This document shows, piece by piece, positions 35,625-46,094 of a stretch of 64,000 nucleotides of DNA. The stretch lies in contig JAFYOU010000053.1 in the NCBI GenBank assembly GCA_017560095.1, positions 33,631 to 97,630 on the forward strand. Direction: 5' to 3'. How positions within the stretch are numbered: the first letter of the stretch is position 1; each line of letters opens with the position of its first letter. The DNA comes from Candidatus Gastranaerophilales bacterium (GTDB lineage Bacteria > Cyanobacteriota > Vampirovibrionia > Gastranaerophilales > Gastranaerophilaceae). The notes beneath the pieces are model-generated. The model had not been told where the DNA came from. It did no database searches and saw nothing but the letters and a program-made list of their open reading frames with translations. Both the position numbers and the translations under genes were made by a program.

Positions 35625-36044
35625 ATGGATAAAGCTTTAGAAATTTATTTAATTGTTACAAACACAATTGCGTTTGCTTCGCTGATTGGTTTTGTTGCAT
35701 TAATTTCATCTAAGATTTCACAAAAAAATTCTTTTAAAGTTATGGGTTGGTTTTTTTTATTTTTAACAATAGTTGGAATGTATTTATTTATTCCATCAAG
35801 GCTTTTTATAACTGGAATTATTAACCAAAACGTTAGCTGCATAGAAAATGCTATTAGATTTTCAATAAATCCAATTGAGAAAAAACTTTGTAGAGAAATT
35901 TTGCCAAATATTCAAAATAAATGTATTACCCCTGAATTATCTGAAGCAATTAATAAAATTAAAAAAATAGACTTATTATTTTTTAAAGTACAAAATTTTT
36001 ATAATTTAAAAATAAAAGAATATAATAAATTAAGGATAAATTAA
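35625..36044 (+). CDS. Small membrane protein in the ABC exporter operon
   Basis: The 139-residue protein has two hydrophobic helices (about 7-29 and 38-60) followed by a charged C-terminal region with three Cys (VSCIENAI, KKLCREIL, NKCITPEL). It lies between the ATPase and the permease, 10 nt after the former and overlapping the latter by 1 nt (TAATG). That position suggests it is part of, or regulates, the exporter. I do not recognise the family. Confidence 0.65.
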   Translation: MDKALEIYLIVTNTIAFASLIGFVALISSKISQKNSFKVMGWFFLFLTIVGMYLFIPSRLFITGIINQNVSCIENAIRFSINPIEKKLCREILPNIQNKCITPELSEAINKIKKIDLLFFKVQNFYNLKIKEYNKLRIN

Positions 36045-37270
36045 TGATAGATTATAATTCCACATTACAAATAGCTTTAAATTCGCTTAAGGTTAATAAA
36101 ATGCGCTCAGCATTAACTTCGCTAGGGATTATCATTGGTGTTGCTGCAGTTATTATTATGCTTGCAATTGGCTCTGGAGCAAATAAACAAGTTCAAGAAA
36201 ATATGGAATCTATGGGTTCTAATCTTTTAACTATTCGCTCAGCTACCGCTAAAACCGGTGGTGTTTCAATGGGCATGGGAACAAAGCCTACATTAAGTAT
36301 AAAAGATGCGTCAGCTATTAAAAAACAAGCGCGTGGAGTTGATGCTGTTGCTCCTGTATTAAATTCATCAAAACAAGTTATGTATGGTAATCAAAATTGG
36401 TCTACAACGGTTTATGGAATAGATAGTGCTTATTTGTATGCAAAAAATTATGAAATTAATTTAGGAAAAAGTTTTAATGGAGATGATGATAACAATGCAG
36501 CTAAAGTTGCAATTATTGGGAAAACTATCGAAACAGAACTGTTTGGCGATGTTAATCCAATAGGAAAAACAATAAGAATTGGAAATGTTCCTTTTAGGGT
36601 AATTGGAACGCTTGTTACAAAGGGGCAAGCTGGATCCATGGATCAGGATGATTTAATTTTTATTCCAATTACAACGGCTCAAAGAAAAGTTTTTGGAACA
36701 GATTTTCCTGGCGCTGTTAGTCAAATTATAGTTAAAGCAAAATCAATTGAAGATTCAACAATTGCTCAAAAAGACATAGAAGAAATTTTGCGTCGTCGTC
36801 ATAACTTAGGAAAAACTCAAGAAAATGACTTTCAAATTAGAAATAGTGCAGAATTTCAAGAAAAAATGAAATCAACCGTTCAAACTTTTGCAATTTTATT
36901 AGCTTCAATTGCTTCAGTTTCACTTATTGTTGGTGGGATTGGAATTATGAATATCATGCTTGTTTCAGTGACTGAAAGAACAAAAGAAATTGGCATAAGA
37001 ATGGCAATCGGCGCTCGAGCAGTAGATATAAGAACCCAATTTTTAATAGAAGCACTTGTTTTGTCGCTTTTGGGTGGGTTAATTGGAGTAATTTCTGGAA
37101 TTATAATTGCGCTTTTGATAGGTAAAATTTTTAATACTGCAATAGTTATTTCAATTTCACCAATTTTATTATCTTTTAGTTTCTCTGGGCTTGTTGGAAT
37201 TGGGTTTGGGTATTACCCTGCCTATAAAGCAAGTTTATTAAATCCAATTGATGCGCTAAGATATGAATAA
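36044..37270 (+). CDS. ABC transporter permease, MacB/FtsX type
   Basis: The 408-residue permease has the MacB layout: TM1 (about 20-42, LTSLGIIIGVAAVIIMLAIG), a periplasmic MacB_PCD domain (about 45-270), and a C-terminal FtsX domain with three TM helices. The motif VTERTKEIGIRMAIGAR lies before TM3. Such MacB complexes act as mechanotransmitters moving substrates from the periplasm through TolC. The substrate is unknown. Its stop abuts the kdsA stop. Confidence 0.93.
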   Translation: MIDYNSTLQIALNSLKVNKMRSALTSLGIIIGVAAVIIMLAIGSGANKQVQENMESMGSNLLTIRSATAKTGGVSMGMGTKPTLSIKDASAIKKQARGVDAVAPVLNSSKQVMYGNQNWSTTVYGIDSAYLYAKNYEINLGKSFNGDDDNNAAKVAIIGKTIETELFGDVNPIGKTIRIGNVPFRVIGTLVTKGQAGSMDQDDLIFIPITTAQRKVFGTDFPGAVSQIIVKAKSIEDSTIAQKDIEEILRRRHNLGKTQENDFQIRNSAEFQEKMKSTVQTFAILLASIASVSLIVGGIGIMNIMLVSVTERTKEIGIRMAIGARAVDIRTQFLIEALVLSLLGGLIGVISGIIIALLIGKIFNTAIVISISPILLSFSFSGLVGIGFGYYPAYKASLLNPIDALRYE

Positions 37271-38086
37271 TTAATTAACTAATTTAAAAATTTTATTGCA
37301 AATATCAAATGTTTTTTCGCATTCATCTAATGGTAACATATTATCACCATCACATAGCGCGTGTTCTGGGTCGGGATGAATTTCAAAGAAAAGTACTTTT
37401 GCACCAGCTGCAACCGCTGATTTTGCTAATGTTGTTACAAAGCGACGTTCTCCAGATGACGAACCACCATGGCCTCCTGGGATTTGGACACTATGAGTAG
37501 CATCAAAGCACATTGGATACCCTAAGTCATCTTGAGTTATTTGAATCGATCTCATATCAACAACAAGATTATTGTAGCCAAAGCTTGTTCCTCTGTCTGT
37601 AATAATGATTTTATCATTACCTGAATCAACTACTTTTTGAGCAATTGATTTCATTTGGTAAGCTGATAAAAATTGGCCTTTTTTAATATTAACAATTTTT
37701 CCGGTTTTAGCTGCTGCAACTAACAAATCAGTTTGTCTGCATAAAAATGCTGGAATTTGAATGATATCAGCTACTTTAGCAGTTGGTTCAGCTTGCCAAG
37801 CTTCATGGATATCGGTAACGATTGGAACTTGTAATTCTTTTTTAACTTCAGATAAAATTTTCAATCCTTCATCCATGCCTAAACCTCTATAAGAAGTTAA
37901 TGATGAACGGTTTGCTTTATCAAAGGATGTTTTAAAAACAAAATTAATATCTAAGCGTTCGCAAACTTCTTTTAATTTTTCAGCAGTTTTAAATGAAATT
38001 TCCCTTGATTCCATAGCACAAGGGCCTGCTAAAATTGTTAATTTATTTCCTGCAATTTCAAAATTGTTAAGTTTTATAGTTTTCAT
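37271..38086 (-). CDS. kdsA: 3-deoxy-8-phosphooctulonate synthase (Kdo-8-P synthase)
   Basis: The 271-residue TIM-barrel protein matches KdsA: LAGPCAMESRE, FKTSFDKANRSS, TDIHEAWQA, IQIPAFLCRQTDLL, DATHSVQIPGG and FEIHPDPEHALCDG. It condenses PEP with arabinose-5-phosphate to give the LPS inner-core sugar Kdo, so it is evidence for an LPS-type outer membrane. There is no Shine-Dalgarno: a perfect TATAAT (38094-38099) ends 7 nt before the ATG, so the mRNA may be leaderless. It is divergent from recA. Confidence 0.95.
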   Translation of the reverse strand: MKTIKLNNFEIAGNKLTILAGPCAMESREISFKTAEKLKEVCERLDINFVFKTSFDKANRSSLTSYRGLGMDEGLKILSEVKKELQVPIVTDIHEAWQAEPTAKVADIIQIPAFLCRQTDLLVAAAKTGKIVNIKKGQFLSAYQMKSIAQKVVDSGNDKIIITDRGTSFGYNNLVVDMRSIQITQDDLGYPMCFDATHSVQIPGGHGGSSSGERRFVTTLAKSAVAAGAKVLFFEIHPDPEHALCDGDNMLPLDECEKTFDICNKIFKLVN

Positions 38087-38136
38087 AAAATTTATTATAT
38101 AATAATTAATAAGATTAGGGAAGTGAGGAAAAAATT

Positions 38137-39189
38137 ATGTGTGCCAAGGAACTAGATGAAAAAGAATTGAAAGCTATTCAAGAAGGCAAAAATAAAGCAT
38201 TAAAATTAGCTTTAGATAAAATTGAAAAAGACTTTGGAAAAGGTTCAATTATGCGCCTTGGCGATAAAACAACATCAGATTGTGAATGCATTCCTACTGG
38301 CGCTTTGGCTCTTGATATTGCTTTAGGAATTGGAGGAGTTCCAAGAGGAAGAATTATCGAAATTTATGGCCCTGAGGCATCAGGTAAAACGACTTTAGCT
38401 CAACATATAGTTGCAAATGCTCAAAAAAAAGGTGGAATTGCTGCTTATATTGATGCAGAACACGCACTAGACCCAGATTACGCAAGAAACTTAGGAGTTG
38501 ATATTGATCAACTTTTGATTTCTCAACCTGATACAGGTGAACAAGCGCTTGAAATTGCAGAAGAATTAGTTCGCTCGGGCGCTATTGATGTTGTTGTGGT
38601 TGACTCTGTTGCTGCATTAGTTCCAAAAGCAGAAATCGAAAAAGCAATGGATGAACAACAAATGGGTCTTCAAGCTCGTTTAATGTCTAAAGGGCTTAGA
38701 AAATTGACTGCAATTGTTGCTAAAACTAATACAACGGTAATTTTCATTAATCAATTGCGTCAAAAAATTGGTATTATGTTTGGAAATCCTGAAACAACAA
38801 CAGGTGGCCAAGCTTTAAAATATTATTCTTCAGTTCGTTTGGATATTAGACGTTGCGATAGCGTTAAAAATAAAGACAATGAAGATATCGGAAATAGAGT
38901 TCGTGTAAAAGTTGTTAAAAATAAAGTTGCACCTCCATTTAAAGTTTGTGAATTTGATATTATTTATGGTCAAGGAATTTGTGCTTTAGGTAATATTATT
39001 GATGTTGCTGTTAATTATGGAATTATCAAAAAAGCAGGTGCTTGGTTTAGTTATAATGATGAGAAACTCGGACAAGGTAGAGAAAAAGCAAAAGAATTTT
39101 TAGAACAAAACAAAGATATTTTAAGTGTAATTGAAGCTCAAGTTCGAGAAAAAATAGCAAAGAAAAATCAAGTTGAAGAAGCTGAATAA
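38137..39189 (+). CDS. recA: Recombinase RecA
   Basis: The 350-residue protein is a complete Rec[14 protein letters not shown], Walker [36 protein letters not shown], and [22 protein letters not shown] (the L2 region). It mediates strand exchange and SOS signalling. GAGG upstream is the ribosome-binding site. I did not see a clear LexA box in the 50-nt divergent region. The C-terminus is Lys/Glu-rich as usual. Confidence 0.97.
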   Translation: MCAKELDEKELKAIQEGKNKALKLALDKIEKDFGKGSIMRLGDKTTSDCECIPTGALALDIALGIGGVPRGRIIEIYGPEASGKTTLAQHIVANAQKKGGIAAYIDAEHALDPDYARNLGVDIDQLLISQPDTGEQALEIAEELVRSGAIDVVVVDSVAALVPKAEIEKAMDEQQMGLQARLMSKGLRKLTAIVAKTNTTVIFINQLRQKIGIMFGNPETTTGGQALKYYSSVRLDIRRCDSVKNKDNEDIGNRVRVKVVKNKVAPPFKVCEFDIIYGQGICALGNIIDVAVNYGIIKKAGAWFSYNDEKLGQGREKAKEFLEQNKDILSVIEAQVREKIAKKNQVEEAE

Positions 39190-39192
39190 ATT

Positions 39193-39218
39193 AAAAGGAC
39201 TGCATTTGCAGTCCTTTT
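39193..39218 (+). terminator. recA terminator
   Basis: AAAAGGACTGC (39193-39203) pairs with GCAGTCCTTTT (39208-39218) around ATTT. Confidence 0.9.
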
Positions 39219-39239
39219 AAATGTTTTCACTCTGGCTTG

Positions 39240-41382
<2,143 letters not shown>

Positions 41383-41434
41383 TTATATCTCTCCTTTAAA
41401 TATAATTTTCCTTATGACATTAAAATAACATTGA

Positions 41435-41462
41435 ATTCTAAAATGTTTGGAAAAATAAACAA
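41435..41462 (-). promoter_or_regulatory. Candidate dnaK promoter
   Basis: On the minus strand TTGTTT (41457-41462), 16 nt, TAGAAT (41435-41440), with a leader of about 50 nt before dnaK. It looks like a housekeeping sigma-type promoter. Confidence 0.5.
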
Positions 41463-41485
41463 TTTTTTAATATTTCAATTTGTTT

Positions 41486-42079
41486 TTAATAAACTTTAGC
41501 AATTGCGCATTTTGTATCAGAAAGAGTTGAATAAACTATTCTAATAGTATCATCAGATACGATATCAACTCGTGAATAAATTAAATCATTTTCTTTTTTT
41601 AATGTATCTTCAAATTTGATTAATTTTAACATGCCATATTCGTTATGCCCTTGATAAAAAACAAGCATAGTTTGTCCGTTAATTATTTTTTCTTGAATTT
41701 TATAATTACCCGCTTGAATAATTTGATTATTTTCGCCAATAATTGTTGCAATTAATTTTATATATTGAACTCCATTTTTAAGGTCTTGAATTGCTTTTTG
41801 TTCCCCTCCTATATCAATTTCTTTATCTTGACCTTTAGGTTGTGGTTCAACTCCATATTTTCTTCCAAAAAGAAAGGTTTTTAGTTTGCCTCCAAAAGAA
41901 TTATCAACTGGTTGTGGAGTTAATTTATTGATAGTGTCGTTAAATTGCTTATCTGTAATTGGTTGGATTCCATCAAAAGCTGTGTCTATAAAATTATAAT
42001 CAACATCAAGCATGTCAACTGCGTTTGTAGGATAAATTAATAAAAAAGATAAAAAAATGGAAACAAACAATTTTTTCAT
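41486..42079 (-). CDS. Secreted hypothetical protein, 197 aa
   Basis: An N-terminal signal peptide (MKKLFVSIFLSFLLIYPTNA, cleavage about residue 20) leads to a soluble periplasmic or surface domain with no family I know. A central GNYKIQEKIINGQTMLVFYQG segment resembles a block of the secreted protein at 54646 (GYYLLTPREKNGKTYVLFKE), so the two may share a small beta-rich fold. There is no Shine-Dalgarno; TAAAAT ends 7 nt before the ATG. It is divergent from the TPR gene. Confidence 0.6.
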   Translation of the reverse strand: MKKLFVSIFLSFLLIYPTNAVDMLDVDYNFIDTAFDGIQPITDKQFNDTINKLTPQPVDNSFGGKLKTFLFGRKYGVEPQPKGQDKEIDIGGEQKAIQDLKNGVQYIKLIATIIGENNQIIQAGNYKIQEKIINGQTMLVFYQGHNEYGMLKLIKFEDTLKKENDLIYSRVDIVSDDTIRIVYSTLSDTKCAIAKVY

Positions 42080-42137
42080 AATAATAATTTTAATGTTTTT
42101 TGTTCTAAAGTAAAGAAAAATACTGAATTTGCTCTAG

Positions 42138-42166
42138 TTTACTATTGTTAAGACTAATAGTATAAT
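42138..42166 (+). promoter_or_regulatory. Promoter of the TPR gene, predicted leaderless
   Basis: TTTACT (42138-42143), 17 nt, TATAAT (42161-42166). The -10 ends 6 nt before ATG 42173, so transcription should begin at or beside the start codon. No Shine-Dalgarno is present. Confidence 0.65.
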
Positions 42167-42172
42167 TTAAAT

Positions 42173-43882
42173 ATGAATATTCTTCTTTTATTAGGATTAG
42201 TATTATTTGTAGCTACTGTAATGTGGTTATATTATCTTTTTATAACTAACACCGTTAGTGAAGTAAAAAAAGAAGAATCTATAAAAGAACCAATATATGG
42301 TGATGTAATCGAAAGGTGTCATAAGCTATTTAATGAAGGTCTGCATGCAGAACTTCAAAAGTATGCTCAAAAAGAGCTAACTAAAAATTATGGTGATGTA
42401 GAATTAAGAAGAATTCTAGCTCAATCTTTAATGGAATCAGGTAATATTCAAATGGCTATTATGCACTATGAAGCCATTTTAAATATTAATTCTTACGATA
42501 TACAAACTCAAGAAATTTTGGCGCAGTATTATAGTGAAAATGGCCCTAAAACAAGAGCAATTGAGCATTATGAGCAAATTTTAATGTATGATAACGGAAA
42601 TATTATGGCCGTTGAAAGTTTAGCAAAATTGTATGATGAAATTCAAAATTATCAAAAATCAATTGAAATGTATGAAATGATTTTGGATGCTGAATTAGAA
42701 GAAACAAGAATTGTTGAGCTTAAATACATTCTTGCTGATTTATATATGAAGATAAATGATAATGAAAAATCATTTGAAATGTATGAAAAAATTCATAAAG
42801 ATGATGAAGAAAATCTTGAAGTATTAATATTGCTTGCAGATTTGGCATATAAAAATAAATATTGGCAAGATTGTTTAAAATATTATAAAAAAATCATTTC
42901 AATAGTTGGGGATGATTTTGAAATGCTGGAAAAAATAGCCCAATTGTATGTTACGCTTGAAAATTGGGCTGAGGCAATTGAAACGTATAAAAAAATAATT
43001 TCTTTAGAAGATTCATCAAGTGCAAATTATTTATACCATCAAAATGAACTTTGTAATGCAATGATGAAAAATGGCCAATATAAAGAGACAATTAGTCTTT
43101 TGAAAGATTTGATGATGCAAAATCCTAGAGAGACATCTTTTGCTTTTACTTTAGCTCAAGCTTATACGTTAATTGGTGAATTTCAAATAGGGGTAAATTT
43201 ATACAATAAACTTCTTGATGAAATGCCAAGTGAACAAAGCGAAATTATAATTAATTACATATCTAATTTAATTTGTTCATGGGCTCAGGATTTGTTTAAA
43301 AAAGGACAATACAATCAAGCTTTTGATAAATTTTTTGAAGCACTAAAATATAATGAAGAAAATGACGAAGTGTATTGGCAATTAGGCAAATGCAATTATT
43401 ATATCAAGAGTTTTCAAGATTCAATTGCTCATTTTAAAAGAGCTATTTCAATTAAGCCTCAAGAATCAATGTATTATTTTGGTTTGGGTTGCGCATATGA
43501 TGAAATGGGCAGTACGAAAAATGCAAAAATTGCTTTTTATGATGCAATTAACATTAATCCAATGAACACCCAAGCAAGAATTGCTTATGCGTTGTCTTTA
43601 ACAAAAGAATTGGAATATGCTCAAAGTATTGAGCAATTTAATATTGTTTTAAAATATATTCCAAATAATGCAGACACGTTGTATAATTTGGCTCTTGCAT
43701 ATGATTTGGTTGGAGATGCAGAGCGTGCAATTAAATTTTATAAAAAAGCATTAGATAATGACGCTAATCATAAAGAGGCAAAACATAATTTAGAATTGTT
43801 GTTGGGCGAAGAATATAGTCCAGATGTAGCTCCTGAATATGTTGACGGGGGGCTAAATGAGGAAGCAATTAATGAAAATTAA
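42173..43882 (+). CDS. Membrane-anchored TPR repeat protein
   Basis: The 569 residues start with a TM helix (3-26) that anchors a cytoplasmic or periplasmic array of roughly 12-14 tetratricopeptide repeats. Examples are MAIMHYEAILNINSYDIQTQ, SIEMYEMILDAELEETRI, AIETYKKIISLEDSSSA and AIKFYKKALDNDANHKEA. An acidic tail ends it. It is a protein-interaction scaffold; the partner is unknown. It resembles LapB-like architecture (N-terminal TM plus TPRs), but no C-terminal rubredoxin-like Cys motif is present, so I do not call it LapB. Confidence 0.85.
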   Translation: MNILLLLGLVLFVATVMWLYYLFITNTVSEVKKEESIKEPIYGDVIERCHKLFNEGLHAELQKYAQKELTKNYGDVELRRILAQSLMESGNIQMAIMHYEAILNINSYDIQTQEILAQYYSENGPKTRAIEHYEQILMYDNGNIMAVESLAKLYDEIQNYQKSIEMYEMILDAELEETRIVELKYILADLYMKINDNEKSFEMYEKIHKDDEENLEVLILLADLAYKNKYWQDCLKYYKKIISIVGDDFEMLEKIAQLYVTLENWAEAIETYKKIISLEDSSSANYLYHQNELCNAMMKNGQYKETISLLKDLMMQNPRETSFAFTLAQAYTLIGEFQIGVNLYNKLLDEMPSEQSEIIINYISNLICSWAQDLFKKGQYNQAFDKFFEALKYNEENDEVYWQLGKCNYYIKSFQDSIAHFKRAISIKPQESMYYFGLGCAYDEMGSTKNAKIAFYDAININPMNTQARIAYALSLTKELEYAQSIEQFNIVLKYIPNNADTLYNLALAYDLVGDAERAIKFYKKALDNDANHKEAKHNLELLLGEEYSPDVAPEYVDGGLNEEAINEN

Positions 43883-43906
43883 AAAGACCTTTTAAAAGGT
43901 CTTTTT
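43881..43906. terminator. Bidirectional terminator between convergent genes
   Basis: AAAAAGACC (43881-43889) pairs with GGTCTTTTT (43898-43906). It begins at the stop of the TPR gene and also lies downstream of the FAD oxidoreductase on the minus strand. Confidence 0.85.
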
Positions 43907-43932
43907 AATTAATCGAATTTATTTATTTTTGT

Positions 43933-45312
43933 TTATTGTGCTCTAGAAACAATGTTTCTTGCAACATGTACGCCTGAAGCACTTGCTTGCATTAAGCCAC
44001 GAGTAACCCCTGCGCCATCACCGATTGCAAATAAGTTTTTAACACCAAGTGTTTCTAATTCATTTGAAATTAATACTCTAGCTGAATAGAACTTAACTTC
44101 AACACCATATAATAATGTATATCTTGAAGCAACACCTGGTGCAATTTTATCAAGCGCATAAAGCATTTCGATTATGCTTAATAATTGACGATATGGTAAA
44201 ACCAAACTTAAATCCCCAGGAGTAGCGCATTCAAGAGTTGGTTGAATTATTGATTCTTTAATTCTTTGAGGAGTTGAGCGACGTCCATCAATTAAATCGC
44301 CAAATCTTTGAACCAAGATTCCGCCTGATAACATATTTGCTAAAGAAGCAATGTGTTGACCATATTTGATTGGTTCATGGAAAGGTTGTGTGAATTTTTT
44401 AGAAACCAAAAGTGCAAAGTTTGTATTTGGAGTCTTCTTATCTGCATAAGAGTGACCATTTACTGTTGAAATACCGTTGTAGTTTTCATTTACAACTTCA
44501 CCATTTGGATTCATGCAGAATGTTCTAACTTCATCTCCAAATGTTGGAGTATGATAAATTAATTTTGATTCATAAAGTCTTGATGTAATAGGTTCCATTA
44601 CAGGTGCAGGTAATTCTACACGAACACCAACATCAACTGCGTTATTAACCATTTCAATTTTGTTTTTCAAAAATTCATTAGATAGCCAATCAGCCCCCTC
44701 TCTTCCTGGAGCAACTACTACATAATCAGCCAAATATTCTTTACCTTCTTTTGTGGTAAAACCTTTAATTGTTGCATCTTTGATAATTAGTTCATCAACT
44801 TGTTCGTTGTTGATAATTTCAATTCTGTCCATCAAATAATCTTGCATAGATTTTAAAACAGATAGAGATTTTTCTGTTCCTAAGTGACGAACAGGAGAGT
44901 GAACAAGTTTTAGCTCAGCTAATGTTGCAGCATGTTCGATATCTGCAAATTCTTCTCTGTTTCTACCGAAAACAGTTTGAGTCGCACCATGGTCAAGATA
45001 AACATTATCACAATATTCAATTAAATTTTCAACATCGGAATATGGCATATAATCAACTAAATGACCACCTACTTCAGGGGTTAGTGTTAATTTGCCATCT
45101 GAAAAAGCGCCTGCTCCGCCCCATCCGCAAAGAAGTCCGCAAGTTTTACAACTTAAACATTTTTTTTGACCTTCTCTAATTGGGCAAATTCTTTTTTCAA
45201 TTTTTCTGCCTTTTTCAATTAATAAAATTTTCCATTCGGGTTTTAATTTTGCCAATTCTAAAGCAGTAAAAATACCAGCAGGGCCACCACCAACAATTGC
45301 AACATTGTACAT
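43933..45312 (-). CDS. FAD-dependent oxidoreductase (COG2509 family)
   Basis: The 459-residue protein begins MYNVAIVGGGPAGIFTALELA, the FAD Rossmann motif, and ends with FAIGDGAGVTRGLMQASASG, the second FAD-binding motif. A Cys cluster CLSCKTCGLLCGWGGAGAFSDG (residues about 52-73) matches the uncharacterised FAD dehydrogenases of COG2509. The substrate is unknown. I place the start at ATG 45312, because AAGGA lies 10 nt upstream. An in-frame TTG six codons earlier overlaps that site and is rejected. Confidence 0.88.
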   Translation of the reverse strand: MYNVAIVGGGPAGIFTALELAKLKPEWKILLIEKGRKIEKRICPIREGQKKCLSCKTCGLLCGWGGAGAFSDGKLTLTPEVGGHLVDYMPYSDVENLIEYCDNVYLDHGATQTVFGRNREEFADIEHAATLAELKLVHSPVRHLGTEKSLSVLKSMQDYLMDRIEIINNEQVDELIIKDATIKGFTTKEGKEYLADYVVVAPGREGADWLSNEFLKNKIEMVNNAVDVGVRVELPAPVMEPITSRLYESKLIYHTPTFGDEVRTFCMNPNGEVVNENYNGISTVNGHSYADKKTPNTNFALLVSKKFTQPFHEPIKYGQHIASLANMLSGGILVQRFGDLIDGRRSTPQRIKESIIQPTLECATPGDLSLVLPYRQLLSIIEMLYALDKIAPGVASRYTLLYGVEVKFYSARVLISNELETLGVKNLFAIGDGAGVTRGLMQASASGVHVARNIVSRAQ

Positions 45313-45399
45313 TCTTATTTTCCTTATCAATTTAAAATCTAACGGGGAATAGTTCCTATTTTATATTACTACAAAAAAACTAATTAATTGTTTTTAATC

Positions 45400-45428
45400 T
45401 TGAATTTTTAACATTCCTTTAATATAGT
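45400..45428 (+). promoter_or_regulatory. clpP promoter
   Basis: TTGAAT (45400-45405), 17 nt, TATAGT (45423-45428), about 28 nt upstream of the clpP ATG. Confidence 0.7.
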
Positions 45429-45456
45429 ATTCATATAAGCTCAAAAAGGAAAGAAA

Positions 45457-46065
45457 ATGTACGGAATAAATGAATTTCAAATAGTGGATTATGTACCAAC
45501 AGTGGTGGAAAATTCAAGTCGTGGAGAAAGAAGTTTTGATATTTTTTCAAGGCTTTTAAGGGAAAGAATTATTTTCTTAGGTTCTGAAATTAATGATGAT
45601 GTTGCAAATTCTGTTGTTGCACAATTGTTGCTTTTGGATAGCGAAAATTCCGAAAAAGATATTATGCTTTACATTAATTCTCCTGGTGGTGTAATTACTG
45701 CTGGTATGGCAATTTATGACACAATGAAATTAATTAAGGCTCCTGTTTCAACAATTTGTCTAGGGGATGCTGCTTCAATGGGCGCATTCTTATTGTCAGG
45801 CGGAACAAAAGGTAAGCGTCTTGCTCTACCTAATGCTAGAATAATGATTCACCAACCGCTAGGCGGTGCTAAAGGCCAAGCAACAGATATTGAAATTGAA
45901 GCTAAAGAAATTTTAAGAATGAAAGCTATGTTAAATGGGCTTTTAGCAGAACATACCGGTCAAAAAATTGAACAAATAGCAAAAGATACTGAGCGTGATA
46001 ATTTTATGACTGCGCAAGAAGCTCTAGAGTATGGTCTAATTGATAAAATTATAACTAAAGAATAA
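45457..46065 (+). CDS. clpP: ATP-dependent Clp protease proteolytic subunit
   Basis: The 202-residue serine protease has the catalytic triad S107 ([11 protein letters not shown]), H132 (MIHQPLGG) and D181 (DTERDNFM). It also has [17 protein letters not shown], the oxyanion region. The N-terminal 10-12 residues before [14 protein letters not shown] are probably a propeptide. It forms tetradecamers in the cytoplasm with ClpX or ClpC, neither of which is in this window. AAAGGA precedes the ATG. Confidence 0.97.
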   Translation: MYGINEFQIVDYVPTVVENSSRGERSFDIFSRLLRERIIFLGSEINDDVANSVVAQLLLLDSENSEKDIMLYINSPGGVITAGMAIYDTMKLIKAPVSTICLGDAASMGAFLLSGGTKGKRLALPNARIMIHQPLGGAKGQATDIEIEAKEILRMKAMLNGLLAEHTGQKIEQIAKDTERDNFMTAQEALEYGLIDKIITKE

Positions 46066-46067
46066 AT

Positions 46068-46094
46068 AAAAACTCAGGTTTTACCTGAGTTTTT
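46068..46094. terminator. Bidirectional terminator, clpP/cheA
   Basis: AAAAACTCAGG (46068-46078) pairs with CCTGAGTTTTT (46084-46094). It serves clpP on plus and the convergent cheA on minus. Confidence 0.88.

Noticed and set aside
18792-37270. Mobile element carrying the efflux genes
   Set aside because: No transposase, integrase, direct repeats or change in codon use was seen; these look like resident genes.
42173-43882. LapB identity for the TPR protein
   Set aside because: The N-terminal TM and TPRs fit, but there is no C-terminal rubredoxin-like Cys motif, and the TPR array is longer.
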